Of a DNA stretch of 64,000 nt, positions 9,038-22,420 are shown piece by piece. Origin of the DNA: Streptomyces sp. NBC_00483 (GTDB lineage Bacteria; Actinomycetota; Actinomycetes; Streptomycetales; Streptomycetaceae); the NCBI RefSeq assembly GCF_036013745.1, contig NZ_CP107880.1, positions 2,108,001 through 2,172,000 on the forward strand, written 5' to 3'. The notes beneath the pieces are model-generated. The model worked only from the letters and a program-made list of their open reading frames with translations, was not told where the DNA came from and did no database searches. Position numbers and translations under genes: made by a program. Positions within the stretch are counted from its first letter, which is position 1; each line of letters opens with the position of its first letter.

Positions 9038-9154
9038 TCAGCGGCACGGACACGCGAGCGGTGCCGGGCGGCAGCGGCTCGGACACGCGAACGGTGTCGG
9101 GCGCTCCAGGTCGACGTGGAGCCGCGTCACGAGCTGCATCGTCGTCGCGGTCAT
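9038..9154 (-). CDS. Putative sulfur-type leader peptide upstream of tauD-like gene
   Basis: A 38-codon reading (33 from the second ATG at 9139) contains LVTRLHVDLERP and ends ACPCR before TGA. Short peptides with an R-x-HVDL core and a Cys-Arg end lie upstream of sulfur-metabolism genes in many actinobacteria, where they are thought to sense cysteine or sulfur supply. It lies 122 bp before the dioxygenase start on the same strand. No good ribosome site is visible and no classical attenuator stem was identified, so confidence is moderate. Confidence 0.5.
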   Translation of the reverse strand: MTATTMQLVTRLHVDLERPTPFACPSRCRPAPLACPCR

Positions 9155-9368
9155 GAACAGGAGCTTGGCCAGCGGCCCGAGAGCCGGTCAAGGCTCCGCC
9201 GGATCGCTTCACGACCCTGCAATGCGTGTGACATGTGTTCCCACATGCTGGACCGGGCGCGCTTCTCGTCACGGCCGTCGACCCGGCAGTGAATTCGCTG
9301 CTCACAGGCGCACGGCAAGCCCTCTTGGCAACGAATACGGGGCGCCACGCGAGACGGACGCGGGCCCG
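9155..9368. other. Gene-free stretch upstream of leader peptide
   Basis: About 210 bp between the leader peptide and the methyltransferase stop. It probably contains the promoter for the leader/dioxygenase unit. I see no convincing gene, hairpin or repeat in it. Confidence 0.4.
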
Positions 9369-10199
9369 CTACCGCCGTACGGCGAGGCGGAGTTCCGTCA
9401 GGTAGCGCTTCGTGACCCGGCCGTCGTAGCGCGAATCGATGAGCGTGCCGATGCAGTCGAGCAGGCCGGCGCGGGCGGGCGGGTCGAGGGCGAGCGTGCC
9501 GGAGAAGGTGCACAAGAGGTCGAGGTAGTCCGCGGTGCGGTAGGTGAGTTCGCGTTCGTAGCGGCGGAAGACGGGCGGCTCGAAGCGGTCGGCGCCAGGG
9601 AGCGCCGCGTTGCCCTGTTCGACGTTGCGATTCGGCGCCTCCTGGCTGTCGTACGGGATGTCGGCGGCCGGGGTGAGGCGCAGGCCCGGCGGGGTCGTCG
9701 GGTCGAAGCGCAGGTAGCAGTCCTGGGCCTCGGCGAAGAAGTCCTCGGTGCCGCCCGCGACGTGATGGGTCGAGACGGTGGCGAGGGTGCCGCCGGGGCG
9801 CAGCGCGTCCGCGCTCTTGGCGATGCGTACGGCGGGGTCGATCCAGTGGAAGGAGGTCGCGGCGAGGACGAGGTCGAAGGGCTCGGGCGGCAGCGGCCAG
9901 TCCTCGAAGGCCGCCACGTCGACGGTCGTGTCGGGGAGCTTGCGGCGCGCGACGGCCGCCATCTCCGCGCCCAGCTCCACACCGACGACCCGGCAGCCCC
10001 GCTCGGCGAGCGGCACGGTCGCCTTCCCCGTGCCGCACCCGATCTCCAGCACGCGGCGCCCCGGCCCCGCCCCGGCGAGCTCGGCGAGGTCGTCGAACAT
10101 GCGGGGCGGGTAGCCGGGGCGGGCGCGGTCGTAGAGTTCGGCGTCCTGGTTGAAGGTGTCGCGCAGGCGTTCACGGTCGGTGTCGGTCACCTGCCGCAC
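9369..10199 (-). CDS. Class I SAM-dependent methyltransferase
   Basis: 276 residues from GTG (VRQVTDTDRERLRDTFNQDAELYDRARPGYP). The SAM-binding motif RRVLEIGCGTGKAT lies near residues 48-61, with acidic post-I residue in VVGVELG and motif II/III FDLVLAATSFHWID and LRPGGTLA. This resembles the trans-aconitate/UbiE-like small-molecule methyltransferases. Substrate unknown. It starts 12 bp after the NRPS stop on the same strand, so it may be co-transcribed with the siderophore genes, although enterobactin biosynthesis needs no methylation. Confidence 0.8.
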   Translation of the reverse strand: MRQVTDTDRERLRDTFNQDAELYDRARPGYPPRMFDDLAELAGAGPGRRVLEIGCGTGKATVPLAERGCRVVGVELGAEMAAVARRKLPDTTVDVAAFEDWPLPPEPFDLVLAATSFHWIDPAVRIAKSADALRPGGTLATVSTHHVAGGTEDFFAEAQDCYLRFDPTTPPGLRLTPAADIPYDSQEAPNRNVEQGNAALPGADRFEPPVFRRYERELTYRTADYLDLLCTFSGTLALDPPARAGLLDCIGTLIDSRYDGRVTKRYLTELRLAVRR

Positions 10200-10211
10200 G
10201 GTACGCCCGCG

Positions 10212-14104
<3,893 letters not shown>

Positions 14105-14108
<4 letters not shown>

Positions 14109-14344
14109 GAGGCGGCCACCCCCAGGACCTTCACCCAGGCCTCGATGGCCGGCTGCTCGGCGAGATCGACGAACGAGGCCTCGGCGCCGTGGTCCCTGCG
14201 CCAGCGCTCAAGCAGGGTCATGACGCGCACGGAGTCGAGCCCGTAGTCGACGAGGTTCTCGTCGAGCGGTATCTCGGCGGGGTCGTCCTCGCCCAGGCAG
14301 TCGGCGACGTCCTCGCGGATCTTCTGAACGGTGAGCGTGGTCAT
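14105..14344 (-). CDS. Stand-alone aryl carrier protein (C-terminal part of EntB)
   Basis: 79 residues from ATG 14344, which overlaps the isochorismatase stop as ATGA. LVDYGLDSVRVMTLLERW matches the EntB aryl carrier domain; Ser38 in GLDSV is the phosphopantetheine site, and the tail PAIEAWVKVL matches the end of EntB. It would carry 2,3-dihydroxybenzoate loaded by EntE to the NRPS condensation domain. In E. coli and Bacillus this domain is fused to isochorismatase; here it is a separate gene. A phosphopantetheinyl transferase must be encoded elsewhere. Confidence 0.9.
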
Positions 14345-14982
14345 GCTGCCCGTACCTCCTCGATGAACGTCTCGGTGGTGGTGACGACGGCGCAGCGGCC
14401 CGCGGCCCAGCGCAGCGCCATGTCGTGGTCCTCGCGCGTGAAGTCGGCGACGGCGTCCGCGACGACGAACGCCTGGATGTCCCGCATCCACGCGTCGGCG
14501 GCGCTGATCATGACGCCGATGTGCGCGTACACGCCGACGATCACCAGCTGGTCGCGGCCCGACTCCCGCATCAGCTCCTCGAGTTGGGTGCGGACGAACG
14601 CGCTGTACTTCCACTTGGTGAGGACCGTGTCACCGTCCTCGGGTGCCACGTTCTCGGGCATGGCGAGGACGGCGGGGTCGTCGGCGACGCCGGGCCCCCA
14701 GAAGTCGAGCTGTAGGCCACGTTCCTCGGGGGTCTGGCCGCCACGTTGCGCGGAGTAGTAGACGGGAATGCCAAGCCCGCGGCTCTCCTTGAGCAGCCGG
14801 GCGGTGTTGTCGAGCATGCCGGTCAACGGCTGTTCGGCCTGCGGGTACTTGGCGAGGAAGTGGTGCTGGAGGTCGTGCACGAGCAGCACGGCGCGGGCCG
14901 GGTCGACGGTCCAGGGGACACGGTTCGCGGGGAGCTCTTCGGTGGTCGGGAGCGGGTAGGCGGCGATGGCGGGCAGGGCCAT
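14341..14982 (-). CDS. entB: Isochorismatase (N-terminal part of EntB)
   Basis: 213 residues, aligning with EntB residues 1 to about 210 from MALPAIAAYPLP onward. Converts isochorismate to 2,3-dihydro-2,3-dihydroxybenzoate plus pyruvate. Asp37 (LVHDLQ) and Lys123 (LTKWKYSAF) are the expected catalytic residues. The usual cysteine in YAHIGC is valine here (HIGVM, residue 157). The protein stops where EntB would continue into its carrier domain. Ribosome site GAGAGG is 10-15 bases upstream; the EntE stop is 15 bp before the start. Confidence 0.93.
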   Translation of the reverse strand: MALPAIAAYPLPTTEELPANRVPWTVDPARAVLLVHDLQHHFLAKYPQAEQPLTGMLDNTARLLKESRGLGIPVYYSAQRGGQTPEERGLQLDFWGPGVADDPAVLAMPENVAPEDGDTVLTKWKYSAFVRTQLEELMRESGRDQLVIVGVYAHIGVMISAADAWMRDIQAFVVADAVADFTREDHDMALRWAAGRCAVVTTTETFIEEVRAA

Positions 14983-14997
14983 GGTGGGGGGTACCTC

Positions 14998-16631
<1,634 letters not shown>

Positions 16632-16635
<4 letters not shown>

Positions 16636-17855
16636 AGAGCGGCTCCCACAGCGTTCAGGAACGTACGGAACTTCGCGCCGGTCTCGGCGGTCTCGGCTTC
16701 CGGCGAGGACTCGGCGACGACACCCGCACCCGCGAACAGGCGCAGCAGCCGGCCCTCGGCCTCGGCGCAGCGGATGGTGACGACCCACTCGCCGTCGCCG
16801 TCCGCGTTCTGCCAGCCGACCATGCCGGTATAGGCGCCGCGGTCGAACGGCTCGGACTCCGCGATGACTTGACGGGCGAGGTCGGTCGGGGTGCCGCACA
16901 CCGCGGGGGTGGGGTGCAGGGCGGAGGCGAGGTCGAGGGCGGTCGTCCGCTCGGGGTCGGCGAGTTCGCCAGTCACGGTGGTGGACAGGTGCCACATGGC
17001 GGCCGTCCGTACGAGGGTGGGGCGGACGGGGACGTCGATGGTCCGGCAGAACGGGGCGAGGGCGGCCCGCACCGCGTCCACGACGACGGCGTGCTCGTGC
17101 AGGTCCTTGGCCGACTCCAGCAACGCGGCGGCGCGACGCACGTCCTCGGCGAGGTCGGCGGAACGCGGCGCGGAACCCGCAAGGGGGTTCGCGGTGAGCG
17201 TCGACCCGCTGCGGGAGACGAGGAGTTCGGGGCTCGCGCCGATGAGGGTACGGCCGGGGGCGCTGGGCACGGCGAAGGTGTAGCCGGCCGGGTCGCGCCG
17301 GGCCAGGCGCCGCAGCATGGTGGGGAGATCGGGAGCCTTGGACGCGGTCAGTTCGAGCGTCCGGGCGAGCACGACCTTGTCGAACTCACCGCCCTTCATG
17401 CGCTCGACGGCCGCGGCGACGGCGGCTCCGTACACCCCGGGCTCCGGAACCTCGCGCACCGTCCAGTCGGCGGCGTCCCCGGTCGACGGCACAGGCAGCG
17501 CGATGAGCGGGTCCTCACGCAGCGGCGGCGCCCACCGCACGGCCTCCGGAACGGCGAGAGCGGGAGCCGCGTCCGGGGCGAAGGGCAGCGCACCCATCAC
17601 GACGGGATTCGGATCCCCGGCCCTCCGCCGAGCATCGAGCAACGCCCGCACACGGGGACTCAACGGCCCGTCTCTGTGCGGAAGTTCAGCAACAACACCC
17701 CGCCCGAGCAGAGTGCGATGCGGAGTAGCAAGGAACCGATCGGTGACGGGCGCGTACTCCTCAAGGAGCGCGGTGGCTGACCCGGGCTCAACGAGCTCGG
17801 GGACGGGTGCGTCGGAACGATTGACCGTGATCGGACCGGTCAGAGACGTGGTCAT
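16632..17855 (-). CDS. entC: Isochorismate synthase
   Basis: 407 residues from ATG 17855 ([13 protein letters not shown]); an in-frame ATG at 17867 would add four. Chorismate-binding enzyme fold: [45 protein letters not shown] and a final YTGMVGW ... WVVTIRCAE. Converts chorismate to isochorismate, the first step of DHB synthesis. The closest pattern is siderophore DhbC/EntC rather than menaquinone MenF, consistent with its neighbours. It starts 129 bp after the EntA stop; that gap holds a hairpin but probably does not end the operon. Confidence 0.92.
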
Positions 17856-17912
17856 GGATGTCTCCAAGAGTGGGGGGCTTTCAAGCCCGTCGGGCCCATC
17901 AAGCCCGTCCGG

Positions 17913-17955
17913 CGTTTGAGGACAAAGGGGCCCGGGGCGAAGCCCCGGTTTCGGG
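17913..17955. repeat. Intergenic GGGGC-GAA-GCCCC hairpin element
   Basis: The entA-entC gap contains GCCCGTCCGGCGTTTGAGGA followed by a perfect stem CCGGGGC-GAA-GCCCCGG. Read on the minus strand it is a TTCG-capped stem followed by a short T run (CCCCTTTGTCC), so it could attenuate transcription into entC. The same core recurs near 35970, 39690, 58125 and 61080. Confidence 0.6.
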
Positions 17956-17984
17956 AAGGGGCGGGGTGGGGGAAAAACCCCCGG

Positions 17985-18794
17985 TCACCCCCGGAGGGTC
18001 GCGCCCCCGTCGACGTACAGGTCCTGCATCGTGATGTGCCGAGCCCTGTCGCAGGCAAGGAACGCAACCGCCTCCGCGATGTCCCCGGGATCGGCAATGC
18101 GCCCGAGAGGAATACCGGTGCGGTGAGCCGCGAGGTCCCCCTCGATCACGGACCGCGCCCCGGCCTCCACGTCACCCCCGGGAGCCGCCTCCCACATGCC
18201 ACGCTGCATGTCGGTGAGCGTCGACCCGGGACAGACGTTGTTGCACCGCACCCCGTGCGCGGCGACCTCCAGGCCGAGGCATTTGGTGAACATCGCGGTG
18301 GCCGCCTTCGACGCGGCGTACGCCGCCATGCCCTTCCGCGGAATACCCGCCGCATTCGAGGCAACGGTGACGATGCTGCCGGCGCCGCGCCCCGTCATCC
18401 GCCGCGCGACGGCACGGGAGACGTGCATGGCACCGTTGGTATTGACGGCGAAACACGCCGCCCAGTCCTCGTCGCTGAGGTCCACGACGGCCGAACCCCG
18501 CAGGATCCCGGCGACGTTGACGGCGACATCAAGGGGCCCGAGGGTGTCCTCGACATCACCGACGAGCGCCTCCACGGCTCCCGCATCGGTGACGTCGAGG
18601 GCCCGGGCGACGACCTGCCCTCCGGCGTAAGGGGCCGCGACCTTCGCGACAGATTCGGCATCCAGGTCCGTGGCAACGACACGCGCGCCGCGCCCGGCGA
18701 GCGCGGCGACGACCGCCTCGCCGATCCCCCGGCCCGCCCCCGTGACGAGGGCGAGCCGGCCGGCCAGGTCCTGACCAGTGTTCGGGGTGGTCAC
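17985..18794 (-). CDS. entA: 2,3-dihydro-2,3-dihydroxybenzoate dehydrogenase
   Basis: 269 residues. GTG 18794 is chosen because it overlaps the binding-protein stop (GTGA) and starts just before the fold ([25 protein letters not shown]). A short-chain dehydrogenase with the NAD motif [12 protein letters not shown], a catalytic Ser in VASNAAG and YAASK. Oxidises 2,3-dihydro-DHB to 2,3-dihydroxybenzoate. The assignment rests on its place among entC, entE and entB; by sequence alone it is a generic SDR. Confidence 0.88.
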   Translation of the reverse strand: MTTPNTGQDLAGRLALVTGAGRGIGEAVVAALAGRGARVVATDLDAESVAKVAAPYAGGQVVARALDVTDAGAVEALVGDVEDTLGPLDVAVNVAGILRGSAVVDLSDEDWAACFAVNTNGAMHVSRAVARRMTGRGAGSIVTVASNAAGIPRKGMAAYAASKAATAMFTKCLGLEVAAHGVRCNNVCPGSTLTDMQRGMWEAAPGGDVEAGARSVIEGDLAAHRTGIPLGRIADPGDIAEAVAFLACDRARHITMQDLYVDGGATLRG

Positions 18795-19774
18795 TTGGCC
18801 AGCGCCCCCTTGATGTCGTCGAGGACGGTCCGCGCGGCGAGCGGACCGCCCGCGCTGTTCCACGCGGAGCCGTCGATGACGACGACGTGGCTGTCCTTCT
18901 CGGCCTTCAACTTGCCGAAGTTGGTGACCTTTTGGGCCTCGCCGTAGGCCTTCTCACTGTCGGCCTCCGTGCCGAGCGCACCGAAGAACAACCAGTCGCC
19001 GTCGATGGTCGCGAGCTTCTCCAGGGAGACCGGCTCGCTGTGCCCGGTGCTCGCGCCCTGCTGGTCCTTGGGCCGGTCCATGCCGAGCGCCTTGAGCGTC
19101 GAGCCGACGTGGCCCTCGCCCTTGCCGACGACGGACGGGGCGCCGTCCTGCCAGCGGATGACGGAGACGGACTTGCCGGCGTTGTCGCCGAGCTTCTTCT
19201 TCGTGTCGGCGACCTGCGTGTCGAAGTCGGCGAGCCACTTCTTGGCGTCGGACTTCTTGTTGAGGGCGTCCGCGGTGTCCGTGAAGGCCGTCTTCCAGTT
19301 CTCGTTGAGCTTCGCGGTGACGACGGTCGGCGCGATCTCCTGGAGTTTGTCGACGGTCTTCTTCGCGCCGGTCGTCTCGTCGAGGAGGATCAGGTCGGGC
19401 TGGAGCGCGGCGAGCTTCTCCATGTCGGCCTCGGCGACGGACGCGACGACCTGCGACTTGGACGCCTTGTCGGCGAGGTAGGAGGACACGCCCTTCTGGC
19501 CGCGGCCCGCGGTGGTGCCGACCGGCTCGACGCCGAGTGCGAGCGCCGCGTCGAGGGTCGGCTCGCTCAGCGCGACGACCTTCTTCGGGTCGCTCGGCAC
19601 CTTGACCTTGCGGCCCTGGGCGTCGGTGAGCTGCCGCGTCTTCGACGCGGACCCGGCCTTCTCGGCGCCGCCGGCGTCGTCTCCGCTGCCGCTGCCGCAG
19701 GCGCTCAGAAGCAGGGCGCCGGTGACGGCGGCGGCCGGTATCAGGGCGGCGCGGCGGATTCTCGGGGAGGACAT
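18791..19774 (-). CDS. Ferric-siderophore-binding lipoprotein (FepB/FecB type)
   Basis: 327 residues with a lipoprotein signal: positive n-region, hydrophobic [18 protein letters not shown], lipidated Cys26. The mature protein has the class III periplasmic-binding pattern ([24 protein letters not shown] ... [13 protein letters not shown]). It should capture ferric enterobactin or a related catecholate outside the membrane and deliver it to the divergently encoded FecCD permeases. Start ATG has AAGGAG 8-9 bases upstream. Being first before entA, it is expressed with synthesis genes. Confidence 0.9.
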   Translation of the reverse strand: MSSPRIRRAALIPAAAVTGALLLSACGSGSGDDAGGAEKAGSASKTRQLTDAQGRKVKVPSDPKKVVALSEPTLDAALALGVEPVGTTAGRGQKGVSSYLADKASKSQVVASVAEADMEKLAALQPDLILLDETTGAKKTVDKLQEIAPTVVTAKLNENWKTAFTDTADALNKKSDAKKWLADFDTQVADTKKKLGDNAGKSVSVIRWQDGAPSVVGKGEGHVGSTLKALGMDRPKDQQGASTGHSEPVSLEKLATIDGDWLFFGALGTEADSEKAYGEAQKVTNFGKLKAEKDSHVVVIDGSAWNSAGGPLAARTVLDDIKGALAK

Positions 19775-19856
19775 GTTCGCAGGGCTCCTTAGGGCAATGA
19801 GATGAGAGAGGTGATGCGTGGGGGGTGGTGCGTGGGGGGAAGTCCGAGGGACCGCG

Positions 19857-21242
19857 CTAGGCGGGGGCGGGGCCGGCGCCCAGGAGACGGATCAGGGCGT
19901 CGACGAGCGCGACGTGCCAACAGGCGTAGTCGTGACCGCCGTTGAACTCGTTGCGGGTGACCTCGTAGCGGGCCGAGTGCAGCGTGTCGCAGAGCGTCCG
20001 GCAGTGGTCGACCATCGTGCCCTCGTGCAGACCCGCGTCGAGGTGGACGGTGATCGGCGCGGGGTCGGTCTCCGCGTACCGGGCGGCGAGCCACGGCACG
20101 CCGATGATGTGTTTCTGCACGACGCCCGGCGCCAGGGTCGGCCGCCACCACAGCGAGGGCGACTGGGCGACAACATGGCCGAAACGGTCCGGTCGCAGCC
20201 GTCCCGCGTGCAGGGCGGCCAGGCCGCCGAGGCTCTGTCCCGCGACGACGGTGCGCGCCGGGTCCGTGGCGAGGGGCCAGCGGCCCGCCGCCCACGGCAG
20301 CAGCTCGTCCGCGAGGAACTCCACGAAGGGGTCCCGGGCGCCGAGTTCACGGTTGCGGGTGTGCCGGTCGACGGCGTCCGGCGCGAGCACGGCCAGCGGC
20401 GGCAGCAGCCCGTCGGCGATCAGCGAGTCGAGGGTGTGCTGGAGGCCCACGCGGCCGAACCACATGTCGCCGTCGCAGAGCACGAGGACGGGCAGCCGTT
20501 CCGTGTCACCGCGAGGACCCGGACGTTCCGTGTCACCGCGAGAACCCGGACGTTCCGTGTCACCGCAAGAAGCCGGGGGCAAATATACCCATACGTCACG
20601 TTCGTTACGTACATCGCGGTCGCCACCCAGCGCCGCGGCACCGATCCTGTGCCGCTCGACGCGCCCGGCGGGCACGGTGCCGCGCCGCTCGGTCCACGCC
20701 GGGGCGGGGGCCTCGGGCAGGGCGAAGACGGAGTTGTCGCCCGCGCCCCAACGGGTGGGGAGGCGGCGGGGGTTGAGCGGGTCGTGCGCCGCGTGCACGG
20801 CGAGGGAGCGCAGCCGCGCCTGCAGCACCTCGGGGTCCTCGGGCGGCTCCTTGGCCGAGACGTCGGCGGCGATCCGGTACGAGGCACGGTGGTCCGCGCG
20901 CAGCCGCAGACCGAAGTGCCAGATGTCGGTGCCCGGGACCTGCTCCATGAGGGAGCCCGCGAGGTGGGCGCGGTCGCCGAGGTGGCTGACCATGAGCAGC
21001 ACCTGCCGGGTGGCGCGGTGGCCGCGCCACAGGAAGGTGACCGCCCGGTGGTCGGGTTCGCCGTCGAGTTCCTCGACGAGTGGCGTGCCGCGGGCGGCGG
21101 CCTCCTGCCAGAACTCCTCGGCGATGTGCGCGCGTTGAGCGTCGTCGGCCGCGGCGATGCACTCCTCGAGGCGCGCGACGCGGGCACCGGTGACGCGGTC
21201 CGGCCGGTGGTCCGGCAGGGCGGCAACGGACTGGACGCTCAT
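19857..21242 (-). CDS. fes: Enterochelin esterase (Fes/IroD type) with internal tandem repeat
   Basis: 461 residues. An N-terminal domain (FLWRGHRATRQVLLMVSHLGD ... DIWHFGLRLRADHRASYRI) is the enterobactin esterase cap; the C-terminal alpha/beta hydrolase has GQSLGG with Ser337 and GGHDYACW with His437. Hydrolyses the trilactone so iron can be released; no signal peptide, so cytosolic. Residues about 223-250 hold three copies of a nine-residue repeat around RGDTERPG, absent from the second esterase. First gene of the minus-strand siderophore run, next to the iron box. Confidence 0.92.
   Translation of the reverse strand: MSVQSVAALPDHRPDRVTGARVARLEECIAAADDAQRAHIAEEFWQEAAARGTPLVEELDGEPDHRAVTFLWRGHRATRQVLLMVSHLGDRAHLAGSLMEQVPGTDIWHFGLRLRADHRASYRIAADVSAKEPPEDPEVLQARLRSLAVHAAHDPLNPRRLPTRWGAGDNSVFALPEAPAPAWTERRGTVPAGRVERHRIGAAALGGDRDVRNERDVWVYLPPASCGDTERPGSRGDTERPGPRGDTERLPVLVLCDGDMWFGRVGLQHTLDSLIADGLLPPLAVLAPDAVDRHTRNRELGARDPFVEFLADELLPWAAGRWPLATDPARTVVAGQSLGGLAALHAGRLRPDRFGHVVAQSPSLWWRPTLAPGVVQKHIIGVPWLAARYAETDPAPITVHLDAGLHEGTMVDHCRTLCDTLHSARYEVTRNEFNGGHDYACWHVALVDALIRLLGAGPAPA
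20498..20578. repeat. Three 27-bp tandem repeats inside the fes coding region
   Basis: Units begin GTTCCGTGTCACCGCGAG at 20498, 20525 and 20552. The first two differ at one base; the third has a few changes. Unit length is a multiple of three, so copy-number change keeps the frame. The repeat falls between the cap and hydrolase domains. Confidence 0.92.
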
Positions 21243-21344
21243 GTCTCCTCTTCCTCCGGAAGCGACCTGCGTCCTCCGGAAACGGCCTGAGCCATCAGGA
21301 AACGACCCAGGCTTTTCTGTCGACGTAATTGTTAGCAGACGTAG

Positions 21345-21363
21345 TTAGGTTAGCCTAAGCTAA
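21345..21363. promoter_or_regulatory. Iron box (DmdR/IdeR operator)
   Basis: TTAGGTTAGCCTAAGCTAA matches the actinobacterial DmdR1/IdeR consensus TTAGGTTAGSCTAACCTAA with one mismatch. It ends four bases before the permease ATG at 21368 and 103 bp before the fes start on the other strand. Iron-loaded repressor here would block both arms of the cluster. Confidence 0.9.
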
Positions 21364-21367
21364 CCAC

Positions 21368-22420
21368 ATGCCCGCAGTGATACGACTCCGCCCCGGCGGA
21401 ACACGACAACTCCCGGCCACCGAGCCGCGCAGCCGCCCACCCCGCACCGCGGGTCTCGTGATCGGCCTGGTGCTGCTCCTCGCGGCGGCCGCCCTCTCGC
21501 TCGCGGTGGGCACGGAGCACCTCACGCTCGGCCAGGTCTGGAGCGGGCTGTTCTCGCCGTCCGGCTCCCGATACGACAACATCGTTCGTGAACTGCGGCT
21601 CCCCCGGACGTTCATCGGCATCGCCGTGGGCGCGGCGCTCGGGCTCGCGGGCGGCGTGATGCAGGTGCTGACCCGCAACCCCCTCGCCGACCCCGGGCTG
21701 CTCGGGGTGAACGCGGGCTCGTCGGCCGCCGTCGTCACCGCGATCAGCGTGTTCGGCATCACGTCGTTCACCGGATATCTGTGGTTCGCACTGATCGGCG
21801 CCGCCGTCGCCGCCATCGTCGTCAACGCCCTGGGTGGCACCCGGTCGGCGACGCCGGTACGTCTCGCGCTCGCCGGCACGGCCGTCAACGCGGCCCTGTT
21901 CGGCTACGTCAACGGGCTGCAGCAGTGGGACCTGAGCACGCTCGACTCGATGCGCTTCTGGTCCGTCGGCACGCTGGAGAAGCGCGATCCCGAACTCCTG
22001 CTCACCGCACTGCCGTTGCTGATCGCCGGTGCGCTGCTCGCGTTCGCGCTCGCCCGGCCGCTCGGCGCCCTCTCGCTCGGCGAGGACCACGCCCGCGCGC
22101 TCGGCACCTCGGTGCGGCGCACCCGGGTCCTGTCGATCGTCGCGATCACGCTGCTGTGCGGCAGCGCCACCGCCGTGTGCGGGCCGATCGGCTTCGTCGG
22201 CCTGATGATCCCGCACGCGGTCCGCGCGTTCACCGGACCCGATCCCCGCTGGATGCTGCCCTACTGCGCGCTGTTCGCGCCCACCCTGCTGCTCGTGGCC
22301 GATGTCATCGGCCGGGTCGTGGTGGCGCCCTCGGAGATCCAGGCGGACATCGTCACGTCGTTCATCGGCGGGCTGATCTTCGTCCACCTCGTACGTCAGC
22401 GGAAGGTGGCCCAGCTGTGA
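21368..22420 (+). CDS. FecCD-family siderophore permease (FepD type)
   Basis: 350 residues, about nine to ten membrane helices. Family marks: LRLPRTFIGIAVGAALGLAGGVMQ, LTRNPLADPGLLGVNAGSS, and the ATPase-contact loop LGEDHARALGTSV followed by CGPIGFVGLMIPH. Half of the membrane channel for ferric-siderophore import. ATG 21368 lies almost against the iron box with no ribosome site in front, suggesting a leaderless mRNA. Its stop overlaps the next start as GTGA. Confidence 0.92.
   Translation: MPAVIRLRPGGTRQLPATEPRSRPPRTAGLVIGLVLLLAAAALSLAVGTEHLTLGQVWSGLFSPSGSRYDNIVRELRLPRTFIGIAVGAALGLAGGVMQVLTRNPLADPGLLGVNAGSSAAVVTAISVFGITSFTGYLWFALIGAAVAAIVVNALGGTRSATPVRLALAGTAVNAALFGYVNGLQQWDLSTLDSMRFWSVGTLEKRDPELLLTALPLLIAGALLAFALARPLGALSLGEDHARALGTSVRRTRVLSIVAITLLCGSATAVCGPIGFVGLMIPHAVRAFTGPDPRWMLPYCALFAPTLLLVADVIGRVVVAPSEIQADIVTSFIGGLIFVHLVRQRKVAQL

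Noticed and set aside
17868..17984. End of the siderophore operon at the entA-entC gap hairpin
   Set aside because: The stem is the generic dispersed element and the flanking genes are one pathway on one strand; partial attenuation is possible but a full stop is unlikely.
19775..19856. Possible second iron box (TTAGGGCAATGAGATGAG) before the siderophore-binding protein
   Set aside because: Only the first half matches the consensus and there is no symmetry; the sequence also contains the AAGGAG ribosome site of the next gene.
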